From CAWAVN01 sp963844315 (GTDB lineage: Bacteria > Planctomycetota > Planctomycetia > Planctomycetales > Planctomycetaceae), in the NCBI GenBank assembly GCA_963844315.1, contig CAWJOC010000022.1, forward strand, positions 1-64,000: a stretch of DNA of 64,000 nt, read 5' to 3'. Both the position numbers and the translations under genes were made by a program. Position 1 is the stretch's first letter; every line of letters starts with the position of its first letter. Below are positions 9,017 to 17,683 of this stretch, one piece after another. The notes beneath the pieces are model-generated. The model was not told the origin of the DNA. It worked only from the letters and a program-made list of their open reading frames with translations, and did not search any database.

Positions 9017-11296
9017 ATGAAGTTTTCCGTAGATCGCCTGAAAAATATGAATTGGAAACAATTCGCGGTGAACCACGGCGAGAAAATCGCGCTGGGCCTG
9101 GTGGGCATTGTGGTTCTGTTGATTGTTTTCATGGGAACCCGCTGGAAAACCTTCCAGGAAAAAGACCCCCAGAAATTGATTGCCGAGGTTGGGGAGCAAG
9201 AGAAAGCCTTGGCCGCCGCGACCTGGCCGGAGACCGAGCAGGCTTTGTACACGGACAAGTACGATGTGAATTTCGTGTACGACAACACGTATTCGGTTGT
9301 GGAAGCGAAAGATTTCCGCTATCGCCCCGGCCATCCTATGATCTGGCCGCTCCACCGTCAGCAGCTTCCCATCGAGGAACCCGTGTGGCTGGCCGTCGAG
9401 GACCTCATTCAGACGCCGGGCCGTTTCATCATGGAACTTCCGCCGGAAGGACAAGAGGCGATTGGGGACGGCGCGGTGGCTCTGGCCGCGGAAGAGGCCG
9501 CCCCGATGACCAAAGAGGACGCGATTGAGAAACAGTTCGCGGTCAAGACTCAGCAGCAATACGGGACGGAGGGTGGGATGGATCCCACCATCAACTATCC
9601 GATGGGATATGATCCCGCCGCGATGACGGAAGGTACGATGGGAGAAGGCATGATGGGCACGATGGGCATGATGGGGGGCGGTTCGATGATGCCGGAGGTC
9701 AATGCCCGGGGCGTCAGGTTCATCGCGGTTCGGGGGGTGTTTCCGTTCCGCAAGCAAATGGAAGCGATTACGAAGGCCAAGCACGACCCTACGCTGAAAG
9801 ATGCCCGTTCGCTGGTCGACATCGCGAATTTTGAAATTCAGCGCCAGACGGCGGCACCCGGTCCCGATCCGTGGAACGAGAAAATCAGCCCCTGGCAAAC
9901 CCTCGACCAATCCGTGGGCCTCAAACTGCTCTCGGAAGTTCTGAGCTATGCCCAGGAAATCGTGGATTACAACAACACCTTCTGGACCATCACCAGCCCG
10001 CTGCCGATGCGGCTTGTGGGGGAGTGGTCTACGCACTTTGTCGGTCATCCAAAAATCCAAACCATGACCCAAAGGCAGCTTGAGGCTCGCGCTCTGCTCA
10101 ATGAAGAACTGGTGAAAATGCAAAAGCAGGCGCCCATGACCGAAGTCAATGGCGTGGGGGGATTCGCCCTCGCCCAACGCAATGTGTTCGGACTTCAGGA
10201 CCAAGTCGCCGGAAACGCCAACTCGATGAACATGCTGATGTCCAACATGAGCAAGATCTTGATGCCGGGTGAAGGGGAAGCTGACTCTGGCATGATGGGC
10301 GAGGTGAATTACATGTTGAATTCGACGGAGGAAGCCCCAGAACACGTGCTGTTCCGGTTCTTTGACTTTGACGTCGAACCCGGCAAGGCCTATCGCTATC
10401 GCGTGCGGTTGAAATTGTTCAACCCGAACTTCAACGAATTGCCCGACAACCTCGTCGCCCAAAACGTGGGCGAGGGCGAATTCCGGGACACGCCGTGGTC
10501 AGAGCCGACGCCGATTCCGACCAGCGACAAGATTCTTCCGGAAGATTCCCACGTCTTCGTGGACGAAATCCTCGCGGCCAGGGGCCGTCAGGAACCCAAG
10601 GCCAAGATCGACCTGTATCAATGGCTGGCCGACATCGGCTCAACCGCCAATAAGGTCTTGGAAGTCCAAGTGGGCCAGTTGATCGGTCAAGCCAAACCGC
10701 CGGTGGATGAAGAAACCGAAGAGGTCAACGACAAGTACAAGGACATGCTGGTGGAAGTTCTGAGGCCCTATCAAAGCTTCAAACCCGAACCTGTGGAACT
10801 GACCACTGACGTGGTCGTGGTCGATATGGCCGCACCTCCGGGGCGGCTTCCCAAGGATTTCCATTCCGACCTGAACGCCAAGGAATTGAAGCCCGTCAGC
10901 CAGGTGCTGGTTGTCAACGAGTTTGGCGAACTCGAAAACCGCAATCCCATCACCCAAAGCGAGCAGTATACCCAGGTCAAAAGGTACTTGAAAATGGAGT
11001 ATGATCCCTGGGAATATCTCAAAAATGCCCAAGATCCTGCAGCCATGATGGAGGAAGGGATGATGCCCGGAGATGCGGGAGCCACCGGGCTGATTGATTA
11101 TGGATCAGCTATGGGCATGGGCAAAGGAGCAGGACGCGGCGGAGCGGCAGGCCGTGGCGGAGCTTCTGGACGCGGCGGAGCCGAAGGGGCCGCTGGACGC
11201 GGCGGAGCCGAAGGGGCCGCTGGTCGCGGCGGTCCGGGACGGCGCGGGGCCAACGCGCTTCGGCTCAATCGAGGAATGGGACCCGCTATGCCGTAA
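9017..11296 (+). CDS. large membrane-anchored protein of the pil operon with Gly/Arg/Ala repeat tail
   Basis: The ATG at 9017 is chosen over the in-frame ATG at 9005 because GGAG (9007-9010) lies 6 bp before it. The protein has about 759 residues. A short cytoplasmic part is followed by one transmembrane helix ('IALGLVGIVVLLIVFMG', residues about 26-42) and a long extracytoplasmic region. A Met/Gly-rich stretch is at about 205-225. A segment 'EHVLFRFFDFDVEPGKAYRYRVRLKLFNPNFNELP' looks like a beta-sandwich (fibronectin-III-like) strand pattern. The C-terminal 60 residues are Gly/Arg/Ala repeats. I recognise no named family; membership in a planctomycete version of the PilN/O/P platform is inferred from the operon and topology. 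Confidence 0.75.
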   Translation: MKFSVDRLKNMNWKQFAVNHGEKIALGLVGIVVLLIVFMGTRWKTFQEKDPQKLIAEVGEQEKALAAATWPETEQALYTDKYDVNFVYDNTYSVVEAKDFRYRPGHPMIWPLHRQQLPIEEPVWLAVEDLIQTPGRFIMELPPEGQEAIGDGAVALAAEEAAPMTKEDAIEKQFAVKTQQQYGTEGGMDPTINYPMGYDPAAMTEGTMGEGMMGTMGMMGGGSMMPEVNARGVRFIAVRGVFPFRKQMEAITKAKHDPTLKDARSLVDIANFEIQRQTAAPGPDPWNEKISPWQTLDQSVGLKLLSEVLSYAQEIVDYNNTFWTITSPLPMRLVGEWSTHFVGHPKIQTMTQRQLEARALLNEELVKMQKQAPMTEVNGVGGFALAQRNVFGLQDQVAGNANSMNMLMSNMSKILMPGEGEADSGMMGEVNYMLNSTEEAPEHVLFRFFDFDVEPGKAYRYRVRLKLFNPNFNELPDNLVAQNVGEGEFRDTPWSEPTPIPTSDKILPEDSHVFVDEILAARGRQEPKAKIDLYQWLADIGSTANKVLEVQVGQLIGQAKPPVDEETEEVNDKYKDMLVEVLRPYQSFKPEPVELTTDVVVVDMAAPPGRLPKDFHSDLNAKELKPVSQVLVVNEFGELENRNPITQSEQYTQVKRYLKMEYDPWEYLKNAQDPAAMMEEGMMPGDAGATGLIDYGSAMGMGKGAGRGGAAGRGGASGRGGAEGAAGRGGAEGAAGRGGPGRRGANALRLNRGMGPAMP
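11168..11221 (+). repeat. 27-bp tandem duplication in coding sequence
   Basis: A 27-bp unit (starting GGACGCGGCGGAGCC) occurs twice without change, 11168-11194 and 11195-11221. It encodes a duplicated G-R-G-G-A-E-G-A-A block in the tail of the preceding membrane protein. Flanking partial copies indicate continuing in-frame expansion or contraction. Confidence 0.9.
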
Positions 11297-11319
11297 TAAG
11301 CGAACTCGAATCCTCCGAT

Positions 11320-12753
11320 CTATTTCAGGCCGTCAACATCCGTGTTGGCGGCCTGTTTTGTTTCCGCCGTCGTCGTGCAAGTTTCAACGGGGCGGTCCCG
11401 GTTTTCGGAGGCAGAACTGGTCTCGACAACCACCTCGCGAAGCTCGGAGGCAATAAAAAACGACCCTGTCCCGCAAATCAAATCCCCAGGCCCGGCCAAC
11501 CGGCGGGCCAAATTCCAAGCCTGGGCCGGGCTGCTGGCGGCGTGGGCGAATCGGCCGCTCAAACCGTGGACCATCGCCGAAAGTTTCTGGAGGCTGGTTC
11601 CGCGCGGGTTTCCCAGAAACTGCGTCAAAACCAGGCTGTCGAACTGAGGGATCAACTGCCTCAGCATGCCGCTTACATCTTTGTCCCGGCTGGCGGCAAA
11701 AATCAAAACCCTGCGTTGGGCGGAAAACTCGCGGTTCAAAGTTTCCAAGAGCGCCTTGATCGAAGCCCAGTTGTGGGCCACATCCAGGATGACCAAGGGC
11801 CTCGTTCCCACGACTTCAATTCGCAATGGCGATTTCGTATTGGCTAACCCGTCCCTGATGGAATCCCCATCAATCGCCCAGCCCTGTTGGGAGAGCGCAT
11901 CGACAATTCCGACCGCCAAGGCCGCATTCCGGAATTGATGTTTCCCCGCCAAAGGCACGTGCAAATCCTCGTGGCGTTGGTGCGGCGTTTCAACCGACAG
12001 GCTTTTCGCCGCGCACGGAATTTTGGAGGGATTGATATCCAACCGGATGTCCGCATCGAGCAAGAGCAGGGGAGCCTTCTCTTTTTGGCAGACCTCTTGG
12101 ATTTTCCGCAGGGCGGATTCGTCTTCCACCCCGCAGATGACAGGAATGCCGGGCTTGATGATCCCCGCTTTTTCCTCGGCGATCAAAGGCAGGGTGCTGC
12201 CTAAAAGTCCCGTATGATCCCGGCTGATCGTGGTGATGGCGCACACCGCCGGATGGCAGATGTTGGTGGCATCCAAGCGTCCGCCCAGCCCTACCTCAAG
12301 CACGGCCACATCCACGCGCTCTGCCTTGAACCACAGCCAACCGAGAGCCATCGTCAGCTCAAAAAACGTGGGCGACATTTGCCCCGGCAATTGGTCCATT
12401 GGCTCCGTGGCTTTTTGGACGATTTGCACCAATCGGACAATGTCGTCCGGGCTGGGCATTTGCCCGTTGACTTTGATCCGTTCTTCGAATGCGGAAATGT
12501 GAGGCGACGTAAACAGCCCCACCCGATAGCCCGCCTGTTGGAGGATACTGGCCACCATCGCCGAAGTGGTCCCCTTGCCTTTCGTCCCGGCGATGTGGAC
12601 TGCCGGAATCGCGTCCTGCGGATTCCCCAACCGGGCCAAGAGTTGCCGGACCCGATCCAGCTTAAAATCCCCAGTGGTGTAACTTCCCGTCTGGACCCGC
12701 TCATAATTGATGCGGCCATACAGAAACTCAATGGCTTGCTCGTAAGTCGTCAT
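11320..12753 (-). CDS. folC: folylpolyglutamate synthase / dihydrofolate synthase
   Basis: FolC adds glutamate to folates (and to dihydropteroate in bifunctional forms), in the cytoplasm, using ATP. From the ATG at 12753 the protein is 477 residues, normal for the family, and begins 'MTTYEQAIEFLYGRINYERV'. The ATP P-loop is 'GTKGKGTTS' (residues 56-64), followed by 'LFTSPHISAFEERI', 'FFELTMALGWLWF', 'VLEVGLGGRLDATN' and 'DHTGLLGSTLPLIAEEKAGIIKPG', all Mur-ligase/FolC hallmarks, and by the C-terminal domain 'VILDVAHNWASIKALLETL'. The frame is open to 12843, but those 30 residues are outside the family. It converges with the pil operon; the gap to that operon is only about 20 bp. Confidence 0.95.
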   Translation of the reverse strand: MTTYEQAIEFLYGRINYERVQTGSYTTGDFKLDRVRQLLARLGNPQDAIPAVHIAGTKGKGTTSAMVASILQQAGYRVGLFTSPHISAFEERIKVNGQMPSPDDIVRLVQIVQKATEPMDQLPGQMSPTFFELTMALGWLWFKAERVDVAVLEVGLGGRLDATNICHPAVCAITTISRDHTGLLGSTLPLIAEEKAGIIKPGIPVICGVEDESALRKIQEVCQKEKAPLLLLDADIRLDINPSKIPCAAKSLSVETPHQRHEDLHVPLAGKHQFRNAALAVGIVDALSQQGWAIDGDSIRDGLANTKSPLRIEVVGTRPLVILDVAHNWASIKALLETLNREFSAQRRVLIFAASRDKDVSGMLRQLIPQFDSLVLTQFLGNPRGTSLQKLSAMVHGLSGRFAHAASSPAQAWNLARRLAGPGDLICGTGSFFIASELREVVVETSSASENRDRPVETCTTTAETKQAANTDVDGLK

Positions 12754-12884
12754 AGGTCTGGTTCTGGTCTCAACCTCGCTCCCAGGGCGATTCGCCGAGA
12801 GTATATCGAGTCGTTTGACAAAGGAATATCCCAGCAAGTTCACCCGGCATTGACAGCCCGGCGGGGATTCGTTTTGCTCAAGAG

Positions 12885-14033
12885 ATGAATGAGAAGAGCC
12901 ATGAAATGCCGCCCGCAGTCAGGCAACGGCTGAGGCGGAAACTGAAAATCTGGTACGATTCGGCGGGCCGGGTCTTGCCTTGGCGGGAAACTGCGGATCC
13001 CTATCGCATCTGGATCAGCGAGATCATGCTGCAACAAACCACGGTGGCGGCGGTGATCCCTTATTACGAACGATTTTTCCAGGCGTTTCCCAGCTTGGAA
13101 TCCCTGGCCAAAGCCGAGGAAGAGCAAGTTTTGAAACAATGGGAAGGGCTGGGATATTATTCGCGGGCCAGAAACATCTGGAAAGCCGCCCGCAAACTTT
13201 GGGAGGAACACCAAGGCCAGTTTCCCCGCACGGTTTCCGAACTGAAAGAGTTTCCCGGCATTGGACGCTACACCGCCGGGGCGATTGTGTCGTTTGCCTT
13301 TAACCTGCCCGCTCCCATTCTGGAGGCCAACACCGCGCGGGTTTATTCGCGGCTGATTGGCTACGCCGAGGATCCCAGCATGGCGAAAGGGCAAAGCATC
13401 CTGTGGCAGTTTGCGGAAGACATCTTGCCGCGCGTGGATCCGGGGCGGCTGAACCAGGCGCTGATGGAATTGGGGTCCCGAATCTGCACGCCGAAAAACC
13501 CGGCCTGTTCCATCTGCCCGGTGAACAAGGAATGCCGGGCCTTCGCCGAGGGCAGGCAATCCGAGATTCCTTTCCGCAAGGACCAGGTCCCTCTCACGGA
13601 TGTGATGGAAGCCAGCATCGCGGTCGCGCGGGGCAACGAGTTCTTGCTGAGGCGTCGTCCGCCCGGAGAGCGCTGGGCGGGCCTTTGGGACTTTCCGCGT
13701 TTTGAACTGGAAGAAAACGCCGTGATGCTTTCCCCAGGATCAAGACGGGGAAAACTTCTGGAACCCGAACTGAACCCCTCGGCCCGAAACCAATTGCAAA
13801 AACAGATTCAGGAACAAACGGGCATCGAGACCGAGTTGGACCGCCTGGTCACGGAAATCCGGCATGGAGTCACGCGGTTCCGCATTCATTTGTTATGCTA
13901 TTTGGGGAAATACGTCGCGGGCCATCCCAAGGCTGGCGAAACCATCCGTTGGGTTTCCCGCGGCGAATTTGCGGATTATCCGCTTTCCACCACGGGACGG
14001 ACTTTCGCGGATTTGCTCGCCCAAACGGATTGA
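12885..14033 (+). CDS. mutY: MutY-type A/G-specific adenine glycosylase
   Basis: MutY removes adenine mispaired with 8-oxoguanine. The 382-residue protein has the helix-hairpin-helix 'FPGIGRYTAGAI' (123-134), the general-acid glutamate in 'ISEIMLQQTTV' (Glu46), and the [4Fe-4S] ligands Cys201-x6-Cys208-x2-Cys211-x5-Cys217. The C-terminus is the NUDIX-like 8-oxoG recognition domain ('ERWAGLWDFPRFEL', 'GVTRFRIHLLCYLG'). The catalytic aspartate, normally in 'ILDGNV', is a glutamate here ('PILEANTARV', Glu147); this may mark a planctomycete subfamily. Start 12885 is the first Met; Met8 (MPPAVRQRL) is also possible. The gene starts 131 bp from the divergently oriented folC. Confidence 0.92.
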   Translation: MNEKSHEMPPAVRQRLRRKLKIWYDSAGRVLPWRETADPYRIWISEIMLQQTTVAAVIPYYERFFQAFPSLESLAKAEEEQVLKQWEGLGYYSRARNIWKAARKLWEEHQGQFPRTVSELKEFPGIGRYTAGAIVSFAFNLPAPILEANTARVYSRLIGYAEDPSMAKGQSILWQFAEDILPRVDPGRLNQALMELGSRICTPKNPACSICPVNKECRAFAEGRQSEIPFRKDQVPLTDVMEASIAVARGNEFLLRRRPPGERWAGLWDFPRFELEENAVMLSPGSRRGKLLEPELNPSARNQLQKQIQEQTGIETELDRLVTEIRHGVTRFRIHLLCYLGKYVAGHPKAGETIRWVSRGEFADYPLSTTGRTFADLLAQTD

Positions 14034-14203
14034 ACCGTGTTCCCGAAAATAAACACAATCGGCAAAGGCCGCTTCCAGCGGTCAAGGGCCGTCCATGCCG
14101 GCTTGAGTTTTGGACTTCCCTACCGGCAAGGGGGCAACTCGAAACTAGGCTTCACGCGCCAGGTTCCCTTTTCTCGCTTGAAACCTCCGCAGATGGACAG
14201 GGC

Positions 14204-15856
14204 ATGCAAGAAACTTCCGTGGATTCAGAATCTCAAACACCGGCCCAAAAACCAACGCCCGCGCGAATCCCCGACGCCAGCGTGCTGGAAGATCGCATGC
14301 CTATATGGTTTCGCTCGACGAAATCCTTCGCCGGGGTCGCGACGCTGCTCGCAGTGTTCTTCAGCTATTTGTGTTACCGCCCGCTGTGGCATTCGGACCT
14401 GTGGGGGCATTTGGCCTATGGCCGGTTGATTTGGGAATCCGGTCTTTCGGTGTTAAAGGGCCAGGAACCTTTGATGCCTTTGTCCCAAGGGATTCCATTT
14501 CTCGATACCGCCTGGCTCAGCCAGGTTATCGGGTATGCGTTCTATCAGCAGTTGGGCGCGACCGCGATGCAATTCTTGTTCGCGCTTTCAGTCACGGCTT
14601 GCCTGGGATTGCTTGGCTGGCGATTTTACCGCCGGACGGAAAGCGTTTTGGTCACCGTTTTAGGCTTGGGAGCGTTCCTGGTCATTGGCTGGCAGCAACT
14701 CTTCGTCAATACGCCCAACGTTCTGGTTCCCTCCGCCTTGATCCGGCCGCAACTTGCAGGGTTGGTGTGTTTCATCACGCTGTTTGTGTGTTTGACTTCC
14801 CGCCGATGGCGAAAGGCGTATTGGTTTCTGATCCCCGCCGTCTTCGCGCTCTGGGCCAATTTGCACGGCTCGTTTCTCGCGGGGCTAATGCTGCTCGGCT
14901 GTTTTCTCGTGGGGCGGGCCATCGATGTGGAACGCCATGCCCGGAATTGGAAAGCGATCTTCAGCGATCATTACATACGCCGGTATTTTTTGCTCTTGGA
15001 GCTATCGGCGGTGGCGGTGCTGCTTAACCCTTATGGACTGCAGATTTATTCAGCGGTGCTTGAGATTCCCAGCCATCCGAACATGAGCGGACTGATCGAG
15101 TGGGAACCGCTCACGCTGCGGAGCAACCAGGGGGCGAGCATGGCGTTTGCCTCGGCGGTGCTGATGTTCCTTTACCGCTGGTCGCCCCGTAGGATTCAAA
15201 GCGTGGAAGTCCTCTTGCTTCTGAGCTTTGGGGGTTTGACGCTTTACTATTCGCGGTTCATGGTCTGGTGGGCTCCTTTGGCGGCTTACTATCTGGTAGT
15301 CCATGGCAATGCCGTTTTGAAAGAAGACCGAAAGAAACAGCCCGTGACCGAACCGCCCGCTCGCACCAGTTTGTATACCGTGGTCTGGATGGGAATGGCC
15401 GTGATTTGTTTTTTCATCACGCCAATTTACAGCAAACTGCTGCACAACCGCGACACGGAATTGCAGGTTGTGGCCGGGGTGCGAACGCCGATTGCCGCCG
15501 TGGACTATCTCAACAAACGCATGGCTGAGAATCCCCTGCCTTCCGGCTTGATCTTCAACAGCATGGAACTCGGGGATTATCTTCTCTTTCAAGGCCCAAG
15601 GAACGTTCCGGTGTTCGTCGCATCGCACGTGCAATTCATTCCCGAAACGACCTGGCGGCAATACCGCGAGATTTCGAATTTGCAGATCGATTATCGGCAG
15701 ATTGAGGATCTGCTGGAAACGCATGGAATCAACGTCATCATGCTGAGCAAATCCCAGCACGCGGAGGCCCTGGAGCAATTCCAAAGCGACCCTCGCTGGC
15801 AAACCGAATATCAAGACGACCGGGCGGCCATTCTCATCCGCAAATCCCCAATTTGA
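14204..15856 (+). CDS. polytopic membrane protein, unknown function
   Basis: An open frame begins at 13895 inside mutY, but ATG 14204 (MQETSVDSESQTPAQK) avoids the overlap and gives about 550 residues. About ten hydrophobic segments are visible between 'FAGVATLLAVFFSYLCYRP' and 'TVVWMGMAVICFFITPIYS'. Short motifs 'WHSDLWGHLAYGRLIWE' and 'LDTAWLSQVIGYAFYQ' near the N-terminus, with paired Asp and Trp in an extracytoplasmic loop, resemble the first loop of GT-C-fold glycosyltransferase-like planctomycete proteins. The C-terminal 110 residues are soluble ('GLIFNSMELGDYLLFQGPRNVPVFVASH'). I would call it a GT-C-like membrane protein only with caution. Confidence 0.75.
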   Translation: MQETSVDSESQTPAQKPTPARIPDASVLEDRMPIWFRSTKSFAGVATLLAVFFSYLCYRPLWHSDLWGHLAYGRLIWESGLSVLKGQEPLMPLSQGIPFLDTAWLSQVIGYAFYQQLGATAMQFLFALSVTACLGLLGWRFYRRTESVLVTVLGLGAFLVIGWQQLFVNTPNVLVPSALIRPQLAGLVCFITLFVCLTSRRWRKAYWFLIPAVFALWANLHGSFLAGLMLLGCFLVGRAIDVERHARNWKAIFSDHYIRRYFLLLELSAVAVLLNPYGLQIYSAVLEIPSHPNMSGLIEWEPLTLRSNQGASMAFASAVLMFLYRWSPRRIQSVEVLLLLSFGGLTLYYSRFMVWWAPLAAYYLVVHGNAVLKEDRKKQPVTEPPARTSLYTVVWMGMAVICFFITPIYSKLLHNRDTELQVVAGVRTPIAAVDYLNKRMAENPLPSGLIFNSMELGDYLLFQGPRNVPVFVASHVQFIPETTWRQYREISNLQIDYRQIEDLLETHGINVIMLSKSQHAEALEQFQSDPRWQTEYQDDRAAILIRKSPI

Positions 15857-15876
15857 AACCACACAAAGAGAAGCGG

Positions 15877-16019
15877 ATTAACCATGAAACACACGAATGA
15901 CACGAAAAAAACGGTAGGCAAAAAAGCAAAACAAATAGGCGATTTCTTAAATCCGAGACATCCGAGTTATCCGTCGTTTCTTCTAATTTTTCGTGTCGTT
16001 CGTGTGTTTCGTGGTTAAT
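15877..16019. repeat. long imperfect inverted repeat between genes
   Basis: The left arm (about 15877-15910, ATTAACCATGAAACACACG...) and the right arm (about 15986-16019, ...CGTGTGTTTCGTGGTTAAT) are near-perfect reverse complements of about 33 bp, separated by about 75 bp. Short open frames over this region have no family character. It could act as a bidirectional terminator, though no U-tract is seen. Confidence 0.7.
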
Positions 16020-16090
16020 CACTTCTTCGTTCTGTCATTACCAATTCACGACGCTAATCGCCTTTGATTTTCTTAATCTGCGAGTTTTTC

Positions 16091-17425
16091 ATGAGACGGC
16101 ATCGGCTTTCGCTTTTGATCATTTTAAGTGTGCAAGTTCTGGTGGCGGGCGCGGTGGCGTTTGCTTACGTCCAACTTTCGGACGAGGCCGAAATCCAGTT
16201 TCGCGAGACTGTGCTTAGTCAGGAGATTTATCCTGAAGTGCCGATCGCGCGGCCAATGCCGCTATTCATCACGCCGCTGTATAATGATCCCAGCGTGGTC
16301 AGCGAGGAGGATCTCGCACGGGTGCTGAAGAAGATTCGCCCCAAGTTCCCGGAGAAGGGCCGAAAGCCGAATTTCGTCGAGCACGCTTTAAGAGCGTGGG
16401 GAGTGACCGCCACGTTTACCGATCCCGCCGTGATGTCGGGAGTCGAGATGCGGGACTTTCTGCTCGATCACAGCCGCTACGCCGCCTCTTGGAGCGGGGA
16501 TGACTACCACACCGGCGAACCGCTGCTCATCGACAAGCCGCGCGGCATCGCGATTCGCTGGGAAGGCCGGCAAGACACGTCGGTGCATCACGACCATCTG
16601 CTCGCGTCGTTGACGGAAGCCGGGGTCAGCCTCGACACCCGCGTCTATCCGCCTTCGGGCCGGCAACTCACGTTTTATACCGTCCTCCAGGAAGCGCTCC
16701 GGGATTTTCGTCCCGAAGACCGCGAGACCGAATGGTCCACGATGGCGTTCGCTCTCTGGCTGCCGCCGGTCAAATCCTGGCAGGCGCGAGGCCGGACCGT
16801 CACGTTCGACATGCTCGCCGAACGGTTAATGCGCGGACAAAAGGAAAAAGGCGTATGCGTCGGCACGCATCGGGTGTATTCTCTGATGCTCTTATGGCGG
16901 CTCGACCAGGAGCAGGACATTATCACCGATGAAACCAGCGAGAAGATCTTTGCGCATCTCAAGGATGTGCGCGATCTGCTGTTGGTCTCGCAATTTCCCG
17001 ACGGCCATTGGCCCCCCAATTGGCCCGATGGCAAAGCCGCAGTCGATAATCCTCGCCAGGAAGAACCGCACCGGGATGTGATTGCCACCGGGCATCATTT
17101 AGAATGGCTGGCGATTGCTCCCTTGGAACTGCATCCGCCGCGCGAGATGGTTCAAAAGGCCGCCCGCTGGCTGATCGAGAATACCACCAGCCAATCCGAC
17201 GAGGAGATCTACGACAAATTCACCTTCTACAGCCACGTCGGAAATGCGTTGGCCCTCTGGCGGCAAACCCATCCCGCGGAGTTTTGGAGAGCCTGGACGA
17301 TGGCCCATCCCGAATTTGAATTGGCCAGCCCTCCACCGGTGATCCCGGTCGAACCACCCCTGCCCGAAAATCCGGTCAAGGTTCCTCCGGCAATTCCCGA
17401 TGTGCCCGTTCCGGGTCCGAAATAA
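16091..17425 (+). CDS. membrane-anchored protein of unknown function with helical-repeat character
   Basis: ATG 16091 (MRRHRLSLLIILSVQVLV) gives 444 residues with an N-terminal signal anchor and a Pro-rich C-terminal tail ('PVIPVEPPLPENPVKVPPAIPDVP'). The central part is alpha-helical with W, H and E-rich motifs ('DVIATGHHLEWLAIAPLELHPP', 'YSHVGNALALWRQTHP', 'QFPDGHWPPNWPDGK'). The last of these recalls the PDG-x-W repeats of terpenoid-cyclase-like alpha/alpha toroids, so a toroid fold is possible. I recognise no named family. Repeats flank it on both sides. Confidence 0.7.
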   Translation: MRRHRLSLLIILSVQVLVAGAVAFAYVQLSDEAEIQFRETVLSQEIYPEVPIARPMPLFITPLYNDPSVVSEEDLARVLKKIRPKFPEKGRKPNFVEHALRAWGVTATFTDPAVMSGVEMRDFLLDHSRYAASWSGDDYHTGEPLLIDKPRGIAIRWEGRQDTSVHHDHLLASLTEAGVSLDTRVYPPSGRQLTFYTVLQEALRDFRPEDRETEWSTMAFALWLPPVKSWQARGRTVTFDMLAERLMRGQKEKGVCVGTHRVYSLMLLWRLDQEQDIITDETSEKIFAHLKDVRDLLLVSQFPDGHWPPNWPDGKAAVDNPRQEEPHRDVIATGHHLEWLAIAPLELHPPREMVQKAARWLIENTTSQSDEEIYDKFTFYSHVGNALALWRQTHPAEFWRAWTMAHPEFELASPPPVIPVEPPLPENPVKVPPAIPDVPVPGPK

Positions 17426-17486
17426 GGTGGCACAGACATTCCTGTCTGTGCGGATCAAGAGCACCGACAGGAATGTGTGCCACCTT
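17424..17486. repeat. GTGGCACA-type inverted repeat overlapping the stop codon
   Basis: The left arm is 17424-17451 (AAGGTGGCACAGACATTCC...) and the right arm is 17461-17486 (...GGAATGTGTGCCACCTT). They are imperfect reverse complements with a loop of about 9 bp, beginning inside the stop codon of the preceding gene. It probably folds in RNA and may serve as a terminator. Confidence 0.75.
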
Positions 17487-17683
17487 CCAATTCATCAGGG
17501 GGTTTTGTTAGGAGTTCAAATCCCCCTCTCCCAATGGGCAAAACCGTCAAAATCTGACAGCGGTTCATTCTCGCAGAAGGATTTCCAAGTTCGGCTGACC
17601 CCTGGGGACCGAACCCGGACGATAACCAAGATTGCTTCGTCCTCCTTCACTCCCCAATGGGAATTCGCCGGAGTCCCGTCGGA

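Noticed and set aside
8243..10462. 739-residue open frame on the minus strand
   Set aside because: It lies opposite two pil operon genes that have topology and start signals; its sequence is rich in His, Phe and Arg and has no domain pattern, as expected from the antisense of GC-rich coding DNA.
11140..11240. Possible CRISPR-like repeats
   Set aside because: The units are adjacent without spacers and lie in frame inside a coding region, so they are a coding tandem repeat.
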